Positions 1-7,048 of a DNA stretch of 25,211 bases are shown here, piece by piece; position 1 is the stretch's first letter, and the number at the start of each line of letters is the position of its first letter. The notes under the pieces were generated by a model that saw only the letters and a list, made by a program, of their open reading frames with translations, was not told where the DNA came from and ran no database searches. Origin of the DNA: Christensenella sp. UBA5327 (lineage in GTDB: Bacteria > Bacillota > Clostridia > Christensenellales > Aristaeellaceae); the NCBI GenBank assembly GCA_002411105.1, contig DHQX01000051.1:37835-63045 (forward strand). The letters are read 5' to 3'. The translations under genes and the position numbers were made by a program.

Positions 1-308
1 GTATGCCGCCCCTCTTCCCGCGCCACCATCACCATCCCGGTGACCGCCGCGAACATGCCGCCGCCCAGCCCCATGAAGTTGCCATATTCCAGACCATAAT
101 ACGTCATAAACTCATAGAAGTTCATGTTTTGCAGGTTAAACATCTGGCCCATCAGGCCCATGCGCTCCACCAGAAAATTGATCATGTCAGAATAGTTTGC
201 CACCAGCGGATACATCGCCAGCGCGATGATGGCGAAGATGGACAGGGCCACCGACCAGATCAGCATCGCGCCAAAGCCGCTTTTCATCTCATGGCGAAGG
301 ATGGTCAT
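1..308 (-). CDS. ABC-2 type transporter permease, N-terminal part (cut by window start)
   Basis: The minus-strand frame opens with ATG at 308-306 and runs off the window without a stop, so only about 102 N-terminal residues are visible. It begins MTILRHEMKSGFGAMLIW, a short basic segment leading into a first hydrophobic helix (about residues 14-36), then a Met-rich amphipathic stretch and the start of another hydrophobic segment. This is the usual opening of ABC-2 family permeases with a large loop between TM1 and TM2. The start codon overlaps the stop of the upstream ATPase (ATGA), so the two are translationally coupled and should form one exporter. The substrate cannot be told. The frame is not a listed ORF only because it lacks a stop inside the window. 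Confidence 0.75.
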   Translation of the reverse strand, partial: MTILRHEMKSGFGAMLIWSVALSIFAIIALAMYPLVANYSDMINFLVERMGLMGQMFNLQNMNFYEFMTYYGLEYGNFMGLGGGMFAAVTGMVMVAREEGRH

Positions 309-1183
309 GCCCTCACCTCCTCTTTCTCATAGAAGTGGAGGAAGATCTCCTCCATATCAGGCTCGGTGATGGTGAGGTCATCAAAACTCCCATGGCTTAA
401 ATCCTCCAGCAGCTGCATGGCCTCTCCCTGCACGAGGAAGCTGACGGTGTTCCCCACCTGGGCCAGGTCCCTGGCCCCCCTGATCTCGGGCATGGCTCCC
501 TGCACGTTCCTCAGCGTCACCCTTTTGGCGGAGGTACGCGCCAACGCGTGCACCTCATCCTCCACCACCAGGCGGCCCTCCCTGATGATGGCTGCCCGGG
601 TGCAGTGCTGCTGGATTTCGGACAGCACATGGGAGGACAGGAAGATGGTGGCCCCCTGGCGGTGGCGCTCCAGGATGATGTCCCAGAAAGCCTTTTGCAT
701 CAGCGGGTCAAGGCCGCTGGTGGGCTCATCCAGGATCAAAAGATCCGGCTTGTGCTGCAGCGCGCAGACGATCGCCACCTTTTTTTTGTTGCCAAAAGAC
801 AGATCGGTCACCTTGCGGCTCATGTCCAGGCTCAGCCGGTCTGCCAGCCGCCTGGCCTCGGCCTCGCAAGCCACCCGGCGGATCCTTTGGGCCATGCGCG
901 CGGCGTCAACCCCGCGCATGCCTGGGTAATAGGATATTTCTGAGGGGATATAGCCCACACCCGCCAAAATTTCCTTTTTTTGTTTGATGATATCAAGCCC
1001 CAGCACCTTGGCGCTTCCCGCGGTGGGCCTGATCAGCCCCAACAAGAGCCTGATGGTGGTGGATTTGCCTGCCCCATTAGAACCGATAAAGCCATAAATA
1101 TCCCCCCGGTTCACCCGGATGGACAGATCATCAATTCCCCTGGCACGCCCATAGCGCTTGGTTAAGCGCGTGGTCTCAATCAC
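305..1183 (-). CDS. ABC transporter ATP-binding protein (ABC-2 exporter type)
   Basis: This 292-residue ATPase energises the membrane partner encoded directly downstream. Visible motifs in order are Walker A GSNGAGKST (about 34-42), a signature loop LSFGNKKK in place of the canonical LSGGQ, Walker B LLILDEPTSGLD, and the H-loop in FLSSH. A C-terminal extension of about 80 residues follows, as in exporters of the YtrB/CcmA class. A longer frame would start at a TTG at 1204. I prefer the GTG at 1183-1181 because AGGAAGGGGG lies about seven bases upstream of it, and the mature protein then starts at IETTRLTKRYG, the normal beginning of this fold. A TATTAT/TATACT -10-like stretch lies near 1211-1220 on the minus strand, but its -35 is poor. 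The stop overlaps the permease start by ATGA. Confidence 0.9.
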   Translation of the reverse strand: MIETTRLTKRYGRARGIDDLSIRVNRGDIYGFIGSNGAGKSTTIRLLLGLIRPTAGSAKVLGLDIIKQKKEILAGVGYIPSEISYYPGMRGVDAARMAQRIRRVACEAEARRLADRLSLDMSRKVTDLSFGNKKKVAIVCALQHKPDLLILDEPTSGLDPLMQKAFWDIILERHRQGATIFLSSHVLSEIQQHCTRAAIIREGRLVVEDEVHALARTSAKRVTLRNVQGAMPEIRGARDLAQVGNTVSFLVQGEAMQLLEDLSHGSFDDLTITEPDMEEIFLHFYEKEEVRA

Positions 1184-1258
1184 CTTGCCGCCCCCTTCCT
1201 GCAATTGCCCCAGTATAATACCATGAAAGGATGGGTGACGCTATGTTTTTCATCCATC

Positions 1259-1289
1259 GCTTGCGTCAGGCAAGCTATTTCAGTATGAT
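1259..1289 (+). promoter_or_regulatory. Promoter with overlapping inverted repeat, upstream of the 1311 gene
   Basis: A -35 TTGCGT (1261-1266), a 17-base spacer and a -10 TATGAT (1284-1289) form a good sigma-A-type promoter about 20 bases before the ATG at 1311. The -35 box lies inside a perfect inverted repeat GCTTGC-GTCAG-GCAAGC (1259-1275), which could be a repressor operator. The site sits between the divergent ABC exporter and membrane-protein genes. Confidence 0.6.
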
Positions 1290-1310
1290 GTTTCCCCAGG
1301 AGGGTGGAAG

Positions 1311-1799
1311 ATGTACAGCACAGGCGATATCGCAGACCTCAAGTCACAGAAAACCCGGTGCATTCTAGCCTGGCTCGTGCCGGAAGCGCTGCTGATCGGG
1401 CTGGTGATCTTTTCTTTTGTCAGGCGCATCCAGTGGCTGACAGCCTCGCTGTTTGCTCTGCTTGGCTGCGTGATTCTTTTTTCGCTGAGTTTTTATGTCC
1501 TGCCCTTGGCGCGCTATCAAAAGCACTTGGAGCGGGCGCTATTCGGCCGGCAGCGCCGCAGTGTCCTGGCCTTTCAATCGGCGGAGGATAAGACCGTGAT
1601 CCGGGAGGGCGTGGTTTTTGTCCCGGTCAGGATGACCGCGGGCTCCCCCCAGGAGCCCATGGACGATCGCCAGCTTTACTGGGACGCCAACCTCCCCCTG
1701 CCCGCCTGGCAGGCCGGAGACAGGCTGGTGATTCACAGCCATGAAAAGGCCATCACCCGCTGGGAACCCGCCGGAGTCAATGAAGCGCTTGACGGCTGA
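1311..1799 (+). CDS. Small membrane protein of unknown function, two transmembrane segments
   Basis: I do not recognise this 162-residue protein. It has a short cytosolic N-terminus followed by two closely spaced hydrophobic helices (about residues 18-38 and 43-65). A soluble C-terminal domain of about 95 residues follows, rich in beta-type sequence (VFVPVRM, GDRLVIHSHEK). AGGAGG at about 1298 precedes the ATG at a sensible distance, and a strong promoter is present upstream. The hairpin-plus-domain layout recalls small beta-barrel-bearing membrane proteins, but I see no motif that names a family. The gene ends at 1799, abutting the stop of the convergent peroxidase gene at 1800 with no terminator between them. 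Confidence 0.75.
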   Translation: MYSTGDIADLKSQKTRCILAWLVPEALLIGLVIFSFVRRIQWLTASLFALLGCVILFSLSFYVLPLARYQKHLERALFGRQRRSVLAFQSAEDKTVIREGVVFVPVRMTAGSPQEPMDDRQLYWDANLPLPAWQAGDRLVIHSHEKAITRWEPAGVNEALDG

Positions 1800-2273
1800 T
1801 CAAAGCAAGGCTTCAACCGCCTCTGCAAGGCTCTCAGGCGTATCCTGAGGCGCAAAGCGTTTCACGACTTCCCCATCCCGGTTCACCAGGAACTTGGTGA
1901 AGTTCCACTTGATCGTCCCGCCCAACAGGCCGGGTTTTTCTTTTTTGAGATGCTTGTATAAAGGATCAGCCTCTTCCCCATTCACCTTGATCTTGGCGAA
2001 CTGAGGAAAGGTGATGGCATAGCGCGACAGGCAGAAATCATGGATCTCCGCGTCGCTCCCCGGCGCCTGACCACCAAACTGGTTGCAGGGAAAGTCCAGA
2101 ATCTCAAACCCCCGGCCATGATACTGCTCATACAGCGCCTGAAGCCCCAGATATTGGGGCGTGAAACCGCAGTGGGTGGCTGTGTTCACAATCAACAGCA
2201 CTTTTCCGCGGTAATCGCTCAGGCTGATCTCCCTGCTCTCCTGGTCAAGGACGCTAAAATCATATACTGACAT
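1800..2273 (-). CDS. gpx: Glutathione peroxidase family thiol peroxidase
   Basis: A 157-residue thioredoxin-fold peroxidase reducing hydrogen peroxide or lipid hydroperoxides. In Clostridia such Cys-type enzymes generally use thioredoxin rather than glutathione. The catalytic site is complete: peroxidatic Cys35 in NTATHCGFTPQY, the FPCNQFGGQ motif (61-69) carrying Gln, and Trp124-Asn125 in KWNFTKFLV. Cys63 in the second motif is a possible resolving cysteine. The length is normal for bacterial cytosolic forms and there is no signal peptide. The ATG at 2273 is one base after the stop of the DUF5655-like gene, so the two are co-transcribed, and AAGGAAG precedes it within the end of the upstream gene. 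Its 3' end abuts the convergent membrane-protein gene. Confidence 0.93.
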   Translation of the reverse strand: MSVYDFSVLDQESREISLSDYRGKVLLIVNTATHCGFTPQYLGLQALYEQYHGRGFEILDFPCNQFGGQAPGSDAEIHDFCLSRYAITFPQFAKIKVNGEEADPLYKHLKKEKPGLLGGTIKWNFTKFLVNRDGEVVKRFAPQDTPESLAEAVEALL

Positions 2274-2274
2274 A

Positions 2275-2694
2275 TCATTCTTCCTTGTTGTTTTTTAGCT
2301 TTTTCGCGTTTCTGAAGGCATAGGACGTCTGGATAAACATCATCAGCTCTTTGGTGATATCCCCGGGCTCCCTCACTGCCACATGGTGGGTCCAGCGGCC
2401 GGGATAAGGCTCAACCTTGGTATGGATCAACGGACTTTCGATGGGAAAAGGCGCCGCAAAAGTCACAAACATGGGCCCGCTGCCCGGCTTACGCGACCCG
2501 TGTCCCGCCAGCGTCCATATCCAGACATAGGGATGAGGCCAGCGGAAGGTGATTTGGGATTTTTGCACCCGCACCTCGCTATCCGGAAACATGTCAAGAA
2601 CCTCCTCACGCAGCTTGAAATAAACCGGCAACAAAAACTCTTCCCCTGCGAAATACAGCAGCTCCTCACTTCCCGGCTGGTTCATGGCGCTCAT
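2275..2694 (-). CDS. DUF5655-like domain protein of unknown function
   Basis: A 139-residue soluble protein. The segment VRVQKSQITFRWPHPYVWIW, a central ESPLIHTKVEPYPGRWTHH motif and a C-terminal helix containing DITKELMMFIQTSYAF match, from memory, the DUF5655 family of small Firmicutes proteins with no established activity. The conserved WTHHV block is the best landmark. It lies immediately upstream of the peroxidase gene with a one-base gap. The start is uncertain: AGGAG sits only two bases before the ATG at 2694 but eleven before a second ATG at 2685, so either may be used. The C-terminus is basic and charged (KKLKNNKEE). A TACAAT -10-like box on the minus strand at 2745-2740 may serve the pair, but no good -35 is visible. 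Confidence 0.78.
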   Translation of the reverse strand: MSAMNQPGSEELLYFAGEEFLLPVYFKLREEVLDMFPDSEVRVQKSQITFRWPHPYVWIWTLAGHGSRKPGSGPMFVTFAAPFPIESPLIHTKVEPYPGRWTHHVAVREPGDITKELMMFIQTSYAFRNAKKLKNNKEE

Positions 2695-2783
2695 TTCTCC
2701 TGGTTTTGCATCGGTTTTTCTGTCAGATCCTTCACCGGTATTGTACCCATAAATGTACCCACCGCCTTCCTGCCCAATTTCGT

Positions 2784-2812
2784 TTGACGCTTCCCATTGG
2801 CTGTGCTACAAT
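2784..2812 (+). promoter_or_regulatory. Promoter for the tRNA pair
   Basis: TTGACG (2784-2789), a 17-base spacer and TACAAT (2807-2812) give a near-consensus promoter. Transcription would start near 2819, some 15 bases before the first tRNA. The strength fits a stable-RNA gene. Confidence 0.8.
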
Positions 2813-2833
2813 GGCTTTCGCCCGTCAGGGCAT

Positions 2834-2909
2834 GCCAATATAGCTCAGCTGGTAGAGCAGCGGTTTCGTAAACCGCAGGTCAGGAGTTCGAGTCTCCTTA
2901 TTGGCTCCA
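2834..2909 (+). tRNA. tRNA-Thr (anticodon CGT)
   Basis: A 76-base cloverleaf including an encoded CCA at 2907-2909. The acceptor stem pairs GCCAATA (2834-2840) with TATTGGC (2899-2905). The anticodon stem pairs GCGGT (2860-2864) with ACCGC (2872-2876) around loop TTCGTAA, with anticodon CGT at 2867-2869 reading ACG. The T-loop TTCGAGT is present. It is followed with one base or less between by tRNA-Pro and is presumably processed from one transcript. Confidence 0.95.
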
Positions 2910-2910
2910 C

Positions 2911-2987
2911 CGAGGTGTAGCGCAGTTTGGTAGCGCGTTTGGTTCGGGACCAAAAGGTCGCAGGTTCAAATCCTGTCACCTCGACCA
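2911..2987 (+). tRNA. tRNA-Pro (anticodon CGG)
   Basis: A 77-base cloverleaf with encoded CCA (2985-2987). The acceptor stem pairs CGAGGTG (2911-2917) with CACCTCG (2977-2983). The anticodon stem TTTGG/CCAAA encloses loop TTCGGGA with anticodon CGG at 2945-2947, reading CCG. The T-loop TTCAAAT is canonical. Together with the Thr-CGT gene it decodes G-ending codons, in keeping with the GC-rich genes around it. Confidence 0.95.
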
Positions 2988-3012
2988 CGTTGGCGTAAAG
3001 CCTTCCCCATTC

Positions 3013-3047
3013 AAAACCGGGAACTCTGATCAGGGTTCCCGGTTTTT
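3013..3047 (+). terminator. Rho-independent terminator after the tRNA pair
   Basis: AAAACCGGGAAC (3013-3024) pairs with GTTCCCGGTTTT (3035-3046) around a ten-base loop, and the downstream arm ends in five T residues. The 12-bp stem and T-run make a strong intrinsic terminator that insulates the following operon from the tRNA promoter. Confidence 0.9.
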
Positions 3048-3089
3048 GCGTCCATATAAATGTCATATCCGGCTCCTGATTTGACATGA

Positions 3090-3119
3090 TTGACAGTTGA
3101 CGCCAGCAATGTCTATAAT
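3090..3119 (+). promoter_or_regulatory. Main promoter of the inositol operon
   Basis: A consensus TTGACA (3090-3095) is separated by 18 bases from a consensus TATAAT (3114-3119), giving a start near 3126 and a leader of about 110 bases. A second TTGACA (3081-3086) overlaps half of an inverted repeat ATGTCA (3060-3065) / TGACAT (3082-3087), a possible operator just upstream of the -35. A small GCGGC-TCT-GCCGC hairpin (3201-3213) lies shortly before the ribosome site. No regulator gene is linked to the operon in this window. Confidence 0.75.
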
Positions 3120-3236
3120 ACCAATAAAGTTAAGTATCTTCGGAAGGTCAGGCAGATTATTCTATCCGCCGGTTTTTCCAAGGATAACACTTTGAAAACT
3201 GCGGCTCTGCCGCGCAATAAAAGGAGGCACCTTCAT

Positions 3237-4151
3237 ATGAAAAAAGTACTGGCGCTATTCCTGTCCCTCGCCCTGTTCCTGTCCCTTACCACTGTTCTGG
3301 CAGAAGAGCAGTTTATCATTGTGGTTAACCTGAAGACCCTCTCCAGCGAATACTGGCAGACCGTGAAGGCCGGCATTGATGAAGCGGCTGAAAAGTATGG
3401 ATTGACCATTGATGTGCAGGGCCCTGCTGCCGAAACCGAAATCGCAGAGCAGGTGCAACAGCTGGAAACCCAGCTCGCCGCCAAGCCCGATGCCATTATC
3501 ATCGCTCCCCTGGATGGCGACGCGGTCATCGGTGCCATTGAATCCTCTGGCTACACCGGCCTTGTCATCTTCTGCGACACGGACGCGAACTACGACAAGA
3601 AGACTTCCTTTGTGGGCACCTCCAACCAGGTGGCCGCGCACTCAGGCGGCGTTTACGGCATCGATCTGGTGGGCAAAGAGAATGCCAATGCCTTGATCAT
3701 CTATGGCCAGGAAGGTGACAACACCTCCAACCTGCGCAAAGCCGGCTATGAGCAGGCGCTTGAGGAAGCGGGCCTGAAGCCCGTCGCCATGCTGTCCGGA
3801 AACAACACCACTGATGGTGCCACCAAGGTCATGGAAGACCAGATCATCGCCCATCCTGAGATCAACCTTGTGCTCTGCCACAACGACGACACCGCCATCG
3901 GTGCCCTCAACGCTGTGAAGGCAGCCTCCAAAGAGGGTGTCACCATCCTGGGCTTTGATGGCAACCAGTCTGCCGTCGAACTGATCGCCGCGGGCGAACT
4001 GGCGGGCACGGTGGCCCAGCAGCCCAAGCTCATGGGCTTCCTGTCTGTGGAGACCGCGCTCAAGGCCCTGAAGGGTGAAGCGGTTGAAGCCAACGTGGTG
4101 GTTGACACCGTCGTGATCGACAAGGACAACTACAAGGATTTCCTGAAGTAA
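3237..4151 (+). CDS. Sugar/polyol ABC transporter substrate-binding protein (probably inositol)
   Basis: A 304-residue periplasmic-binding-protein type I receptor (RbsB-like, Peripla_BP_4) that captures substrate for the ATPase and permease encoded next. The ATG at 3237 is preceded by AAGGAGG (3221-3227) and starts a clear signal peptide (MKKVLALFLSLALFLSL followed by TTVLA). The upstream extension to 3090 lies in the promoter and leader. Family landmarks include the N-terminal strand IIVVNLKTLSSEYWQTVKAG, PDAIIIAPLDGDA, LVLCHNDDTAIGAL near the hinge and VTILGFDGNQSA. The position ahead of iolEBDG makes myo-inositol or another inositol isomer the likely ligand, which is inference. Oddly for a Gram-positive receptor, the signal peptide has no lipobox cysteine, so it should be cleaved by signal peptidase I at about VLA/EE and not be lipid-anchored. 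Confidence 0.9.
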   Translation: MKKVLALFLSLALFLSLTTVLAEEQFIIVVNLKTLSSEYWQTVKAGIDEAAEKYGLTIDVQGPAAETEIAEQVQQLETQLAAKPDAIIIAPLDGDAVIGAIESSGYTGLVIFCDTDANYDKKTSFVGTSNQVAAHSGGVYGIDLVGKENANALIIYGQEGDNTSNLRKAGYEQALEEAGLKPVAMLSGNNTTDGATKVMEDQIIAHPEINLVLCHNDDTAIGALNAVKAASKEGVTILGFDGNQSAVELIAAGELAGTVAQQPKLMGFLSVETALKALKGEAVEANVVVDTVVIDKDNYKDFLK

Positions 4152-4484
4152 TTCATCCAATAGAACCGCTTCTGTCAGATAGTCCGGTTTAGTGCCGGAC
4201 TATCTGATATAAATGTCATCATGCCGCCACTAACCACCAGGCCCTTGACCATTGACCCGGGTGGTTGCGGCCGGCCAGTGTGAGTGCCAGTGCCTTCAGG
4301 CGGCTACAAAAAACCATCGGACTGCAAAAACCAGCAATGTGCAGCAGATGCAGGGTGGAAACTGATGCGGCGGGTTGTGTTCAGCCCCATCCACTGCATC
4401 GCGGCCAGGGTGCAGCCCGCATGTTTTTCCGAATGCACCAGGCCGTCTGGGGCAACAGGTCCTGACCAACTTATGAGGTGATCT
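4152..4484 (+). other. Intergenic region with two stem-loops between receptor and ATPase genes
   Basis: This 333-base stretch has no credible gene. Right after the receptor stop, TCAGATAGTCCGG (4175-4187) pairs perfectly with CCGGACTATCTGA (4195-4207) around a seven-base loop. There is no T-run, so it is better read as an mRNA 3'-stabilising or partial-attenuation hairpin than a full terminator. A second, imperfect stem pairs CCGC plus AACCACC (4224-4238) with GGTGGTT plus GCGG (4260-4270). Such elements commonly let the receptor be made in excess over the membrane components. The remaining 200 bases show no promoter I would defend. TGAGGTGA just before 4485 is the ribosome site of the ATPase gene. 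Confidence 0.6.
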
Positions 4485-5993
4485 ATGGCAGAGCAATTTG
4501 TTGTTGAACTAAAGCATGTCACCAAGAAATTTCCAGGCGTGGTGGCGATGCGGGATATGCATATCCAGATAAAACCCGGCGAGATCCACGGGCTTATCGG
4601 GGAGAATGGCGCCGGGAAATCCACCCTCATCAAGGTGTTGACAGGCGTATATGTGCCTGAGGAGGGTGAGATCTATGTGGAAGGCAGGCAGCAGGTTTTC
4701 AAGAATCCCGTCCAGGCCAGAGAAGCTGGCATCGCCTGCGTATATCAGGAGCTGAACATCGTCAAAATGCTGTCGGTGGTGGACAACGTGTTCATGGGCC
4801 GGCGGATCACCAACAAATTCGGGCTCCTTGACTATGCTTACATGCATGAGGAGGCGCGAAAGGCGCTCTCTGCCCTGGGGCATGGGACCATCGATACCCG
4901 CATGGAATGCGGGAAGCTGGGCATCGGCCAGCAGCAGATGGTAGAAATCGCCAAGGCCATTACGCAAAACGCCAAGCTCATCATCATGGACGAGCCCACC
5001 TCCTCCCTGGGCGAGCAGGAGGTAAAACAGCTGATGGACACCGTCCGGCTGCTCAAGGACCGGGGCATCGCCATTCTTTTTGTGTCTCATAAACTGGAGG
5101 AGCTCTTTGAACTGTGTGACCGGGTGACGGTGATGCGGGATGGGGAGCATATTTTGACCAGTGACATCTCGCAAATGACCGGAGACTCCCTCATTGAGGC
5201 GATGGTGGGCAGGACACTGGAGAACCAGTATCCTAAAATCCCCACCAGCAGGGGAGAAATGGCGCTGAAAGTGGAGAATCTGACCCAGATCGGCGCCATC
5301 CGGGATGTCAGTTTTGAGGCTTATGCCGGGGAAATCCTGGCTTTTGCTGGCCTGGTGGGCGCCGGGCGCACGGAGACCATGCGCGCCATTTTCGCCGCTG
5401 AGAAGCCTGACAGCGGCAAGGTCTACGTGAAAGGCAAGGAGGTCAGCTTCAAAAACCCCGGGGAAGCCATCCGCTCCGGCCTGGCGTTTCTAACTGAGGA
5501 CCGGAAGGGCCAGGGCCTGGTGCTGTCCGAATCGGTCAAAACCAACCTGATCCTGTCCAATATCAAGAACTACCGCAAGGGCCCGCTGCTCAACCACCAG
5601 GAGATCAACAAGGTGAGCGAGGACAACGTCAAGACCCTGCGCATCAAAACCCCCACCATTGAGGAGGTTGTGGTTCTGCTTTCCGGCGGCAACCAGCAAA
5701 AGGTGGTTATCGGCAAGTGGATCAACTCCGACGCTGATATTTACATTTTTGATGAGCCCACCAGGGGCATTGACGTGGGCGCCAAAATCGAGGTGTACAA
5801 CGTGATGAACCGGCTGGTCAGCGAAGGCAAGTGCATCATCATGGTCTCCTCTGAGCTGCCCGAGGTCCTGGGCATGGCTGATCGGGTCATCGTGATGCGG
5901 GAGGGCAGGATCATGGCTGAAATTCCACGGGAAAGCCCGCATTTTAACCAGAACGACATCATGAAAGCTGCTTGGGGAGGGGAAATCGCATGA
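4485..5993 (+). CDS. Sugar ABC transporter double ATP-binding protein (RbsA/MglA family)
   Basis: A 502-residue fused ATPase with two nucleotide-binding domains that drives the permease encoded next. Domain 1 has Walker A GENGAGKST (39-47), a divergent signature LGIGQQQM (145-152), Walker B LIIMDEPTSSLG (165-176) and His202. Domain 2 has the degenerate P-loop GLVGAGRTE usual for this family, a canonical LSGGNQQKV signature and FDEPTRGIDVGAK. Length and domain order are standard for the CUT2 class, which transports ribose, galactose, xylose and inositol. The ATG follows TGAGGTGA at good spacing. Its TGA overlaps the permease ATG as ATGA, giving tight coupling. The substrate is inferred from the downstream inositol genes. 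Confidence 0.95.
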   Translation: MAEQFVVELKHVTKKFPGVVAMRDMHIQIKPGEIHGLIGENGAGKSTLIKVLTGVYVPEEGEIYVEGRQQVFKNPVQAREAGIACVYQELNIVKMLSVVDNVFMGRRITNKFGLLDYAYMHEEARKALSALGHGTIDTRMECGKLGIGQQQMVEIAKAITQNAKLIIMDEPTSSLGEQEVKQLMDTVRLLKDRGIAILFVSHKLEELFELCDRVTVMRDGEHILTSDISQMTGDSLIEAMVGRTLENQYPKIPTSRGEMALKVENLTQIGAIRDVSFEAYAGEILAFAGLVGAGRTETMRAIFAAEKPDSGKVYVKGKEVSFKNPGEAIRSGLAFLTEDRKGQGLVLSESVKTNLILSNIKNYRKGPLLNHQEINKVSEDNVKTLRIKTPTIEEVVVLLSGGNQQKVVIGKWINSDADIYIFDEPTRGIDVGAKIEVYNVMNRLVSEGKCIIMVSSELPEVLGMADRVIVMREGRIMAEIPRESPHFNQNDIMKAAWGGEIA

Positions 5994-7024
5994 CAACTGC
6001 TGTGAAAAAAAGATCCAATGTGGGTGACTTCATCATGAAAATAGCACCGCTCACGGTGCTGGCCATCCTGTACATCCTGTTTTCCATCATGCATCAGGGC
6101 AAGTTTATGACCATGGCCAACCAGATGAATATCCTGAAGCAAACCGCGGTCAACTGCCTCATTGGCGCGGGTATGCTGCTGGCCCTGATCACAGCCGGCA
6201 TCGACCTGTCAGTGGGTTACAACGCCATCCTCGCCACCTGTACGATCGGGGTTCTGATGCAAAACTTCGGCATCACCTCCGCTTTGATCCTGATCCCGGT
6301 AGCCATCCTGGTATCCACGCTGGCGGGCTTTATAAACGGCACGCTGCTCACCCGCCTTGATCTCCCCCATCCCTTTGTCTCCACACTGGGCATGAAAAAC
6401 GTGCTCTGGGGCGTGGCGCTGCTGATAACCTCCTCCAAGACCATCGGCTTTACCAACAAGGGCATTGACAACACCCTCTGGATTGGCCGGGCCACCTTTG
6501 ATGTGAATATCTTTGGCCTTAAGCTTTTGACCGGTTTTCCGGTCAGTTTCATCCTGGTGCTGGTGGTCTATGGTTTCTTCCACGTATTCCTCAATCACAC
6601 TGCGCTGGGGAGGCAGATCTACTGCGTAGGCGGCAACCCGGAAGCCGCCCGGCTCTCCGGCATCCGGTCCAAGGATGTCCTGACCGTGGTCTATATGATC
6701 TCAGGCTTTATGTGCGGCGTGGCGGGCGTGGTGCTGGCAGGCCGGCTCAACACCGCGAACACCGCCTCTGCGGCCACCTACGACACGGACGCCATCGCGG
6801 CCTGCATCATCGGCGGCGCCTCGTTCCGGGGCGGCAAGGGGACCATCTGGGGAACATTGCTGGGAGCGCTGCTCATTTCCACCATCAGAAACGGCCTCAA
6901 CCTCTTTAGCGCCGGCAATGACATCCAGTACATCGTCATCGGCTCTGTCATCATCCTGGCGGTCACCATTGATGTCACCAGGAACAAGCTGGAGGCGCGC
7001 GCCCGGAAGCTGGCAACGGTCTAA
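5990..7024 (+). CDS. Sugar ABC transporter permease (RbsC family)
   Basis: A 344-residue polytopic membrane protein of the BPD_transp_2 / RbsC type, forming the channel of the importer, probably as a homodimer. The chosen ATG at 5990-5992 overlaps the ATPase stop and follows GGGGAGGGG; a frame extending back to 5972 lies inside the ATPase gene. The sequence shows about nine hydrophobic segments. Typical landmarks are GIDLSVGYNAILATC after the second helix, the coupling segment LGRQIYCVGGNPEAARLSGI, and the C-terminal ACIIGGASFRGGKGTIWGTL followed by GNDIQYIVIGSVIILAV. It completes the three-part importer that heads the catabolic operon, with iolE starting 24 bases downstream of its stop. Confidence 0.94.
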   Translation: MTTAVKKRSNVGDFIMKIAPLTVLAILYILFSIMHQGKFMTMANQMNILKQTAVNCLIGAGMLLALITAGIDLSVGYNAILATCTIGVLMQNFGITSALILIPVAILVSTLAGFINGTLLTRLDLPHPFVSTLGMKNVLWGVALLITSSKTIGFTNKGIDNTLWIGRATFDVNIFGLKLLTGFPVSFILVLVVYGFFHVFLNHTALGRQIYCVGGNPEAARLSGIRSKDVLTVVYMISGFMCGVAGVVLAGRLNTANTASAATYDTDAIAACIIGGASFRGGKGTIWGTLLGALLISTIRNGLNLFSAGNDIQYIVIGSVIILAVTIDVTRNKLEARARKLATV

Positions 7025-7048
7025 AATACAAAGAAACAGGAGACAGAC

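Noticed and set aside
2845..3087. Minus-strand 80-residue frame across the tRNA pair
   Set aside because: It is antisense to two clear tRNAs and a terminator, and it has the VTGFEPATF / RRLELLT-like words typical of falsely called tRNA-antisense proteins.
4175..4207. Hairpin after the receptor as a full terminator
   Set aside because: There is no T-run after the stem, and the ATPase gene downstream has no promoter I can defend, so read-through is more likely.
4265..4481. Short plus-strand frames between receptor and ATPase genes
   Set aside because: They lack ribosome sites, overlap each other in different frames and have no family resemblance.
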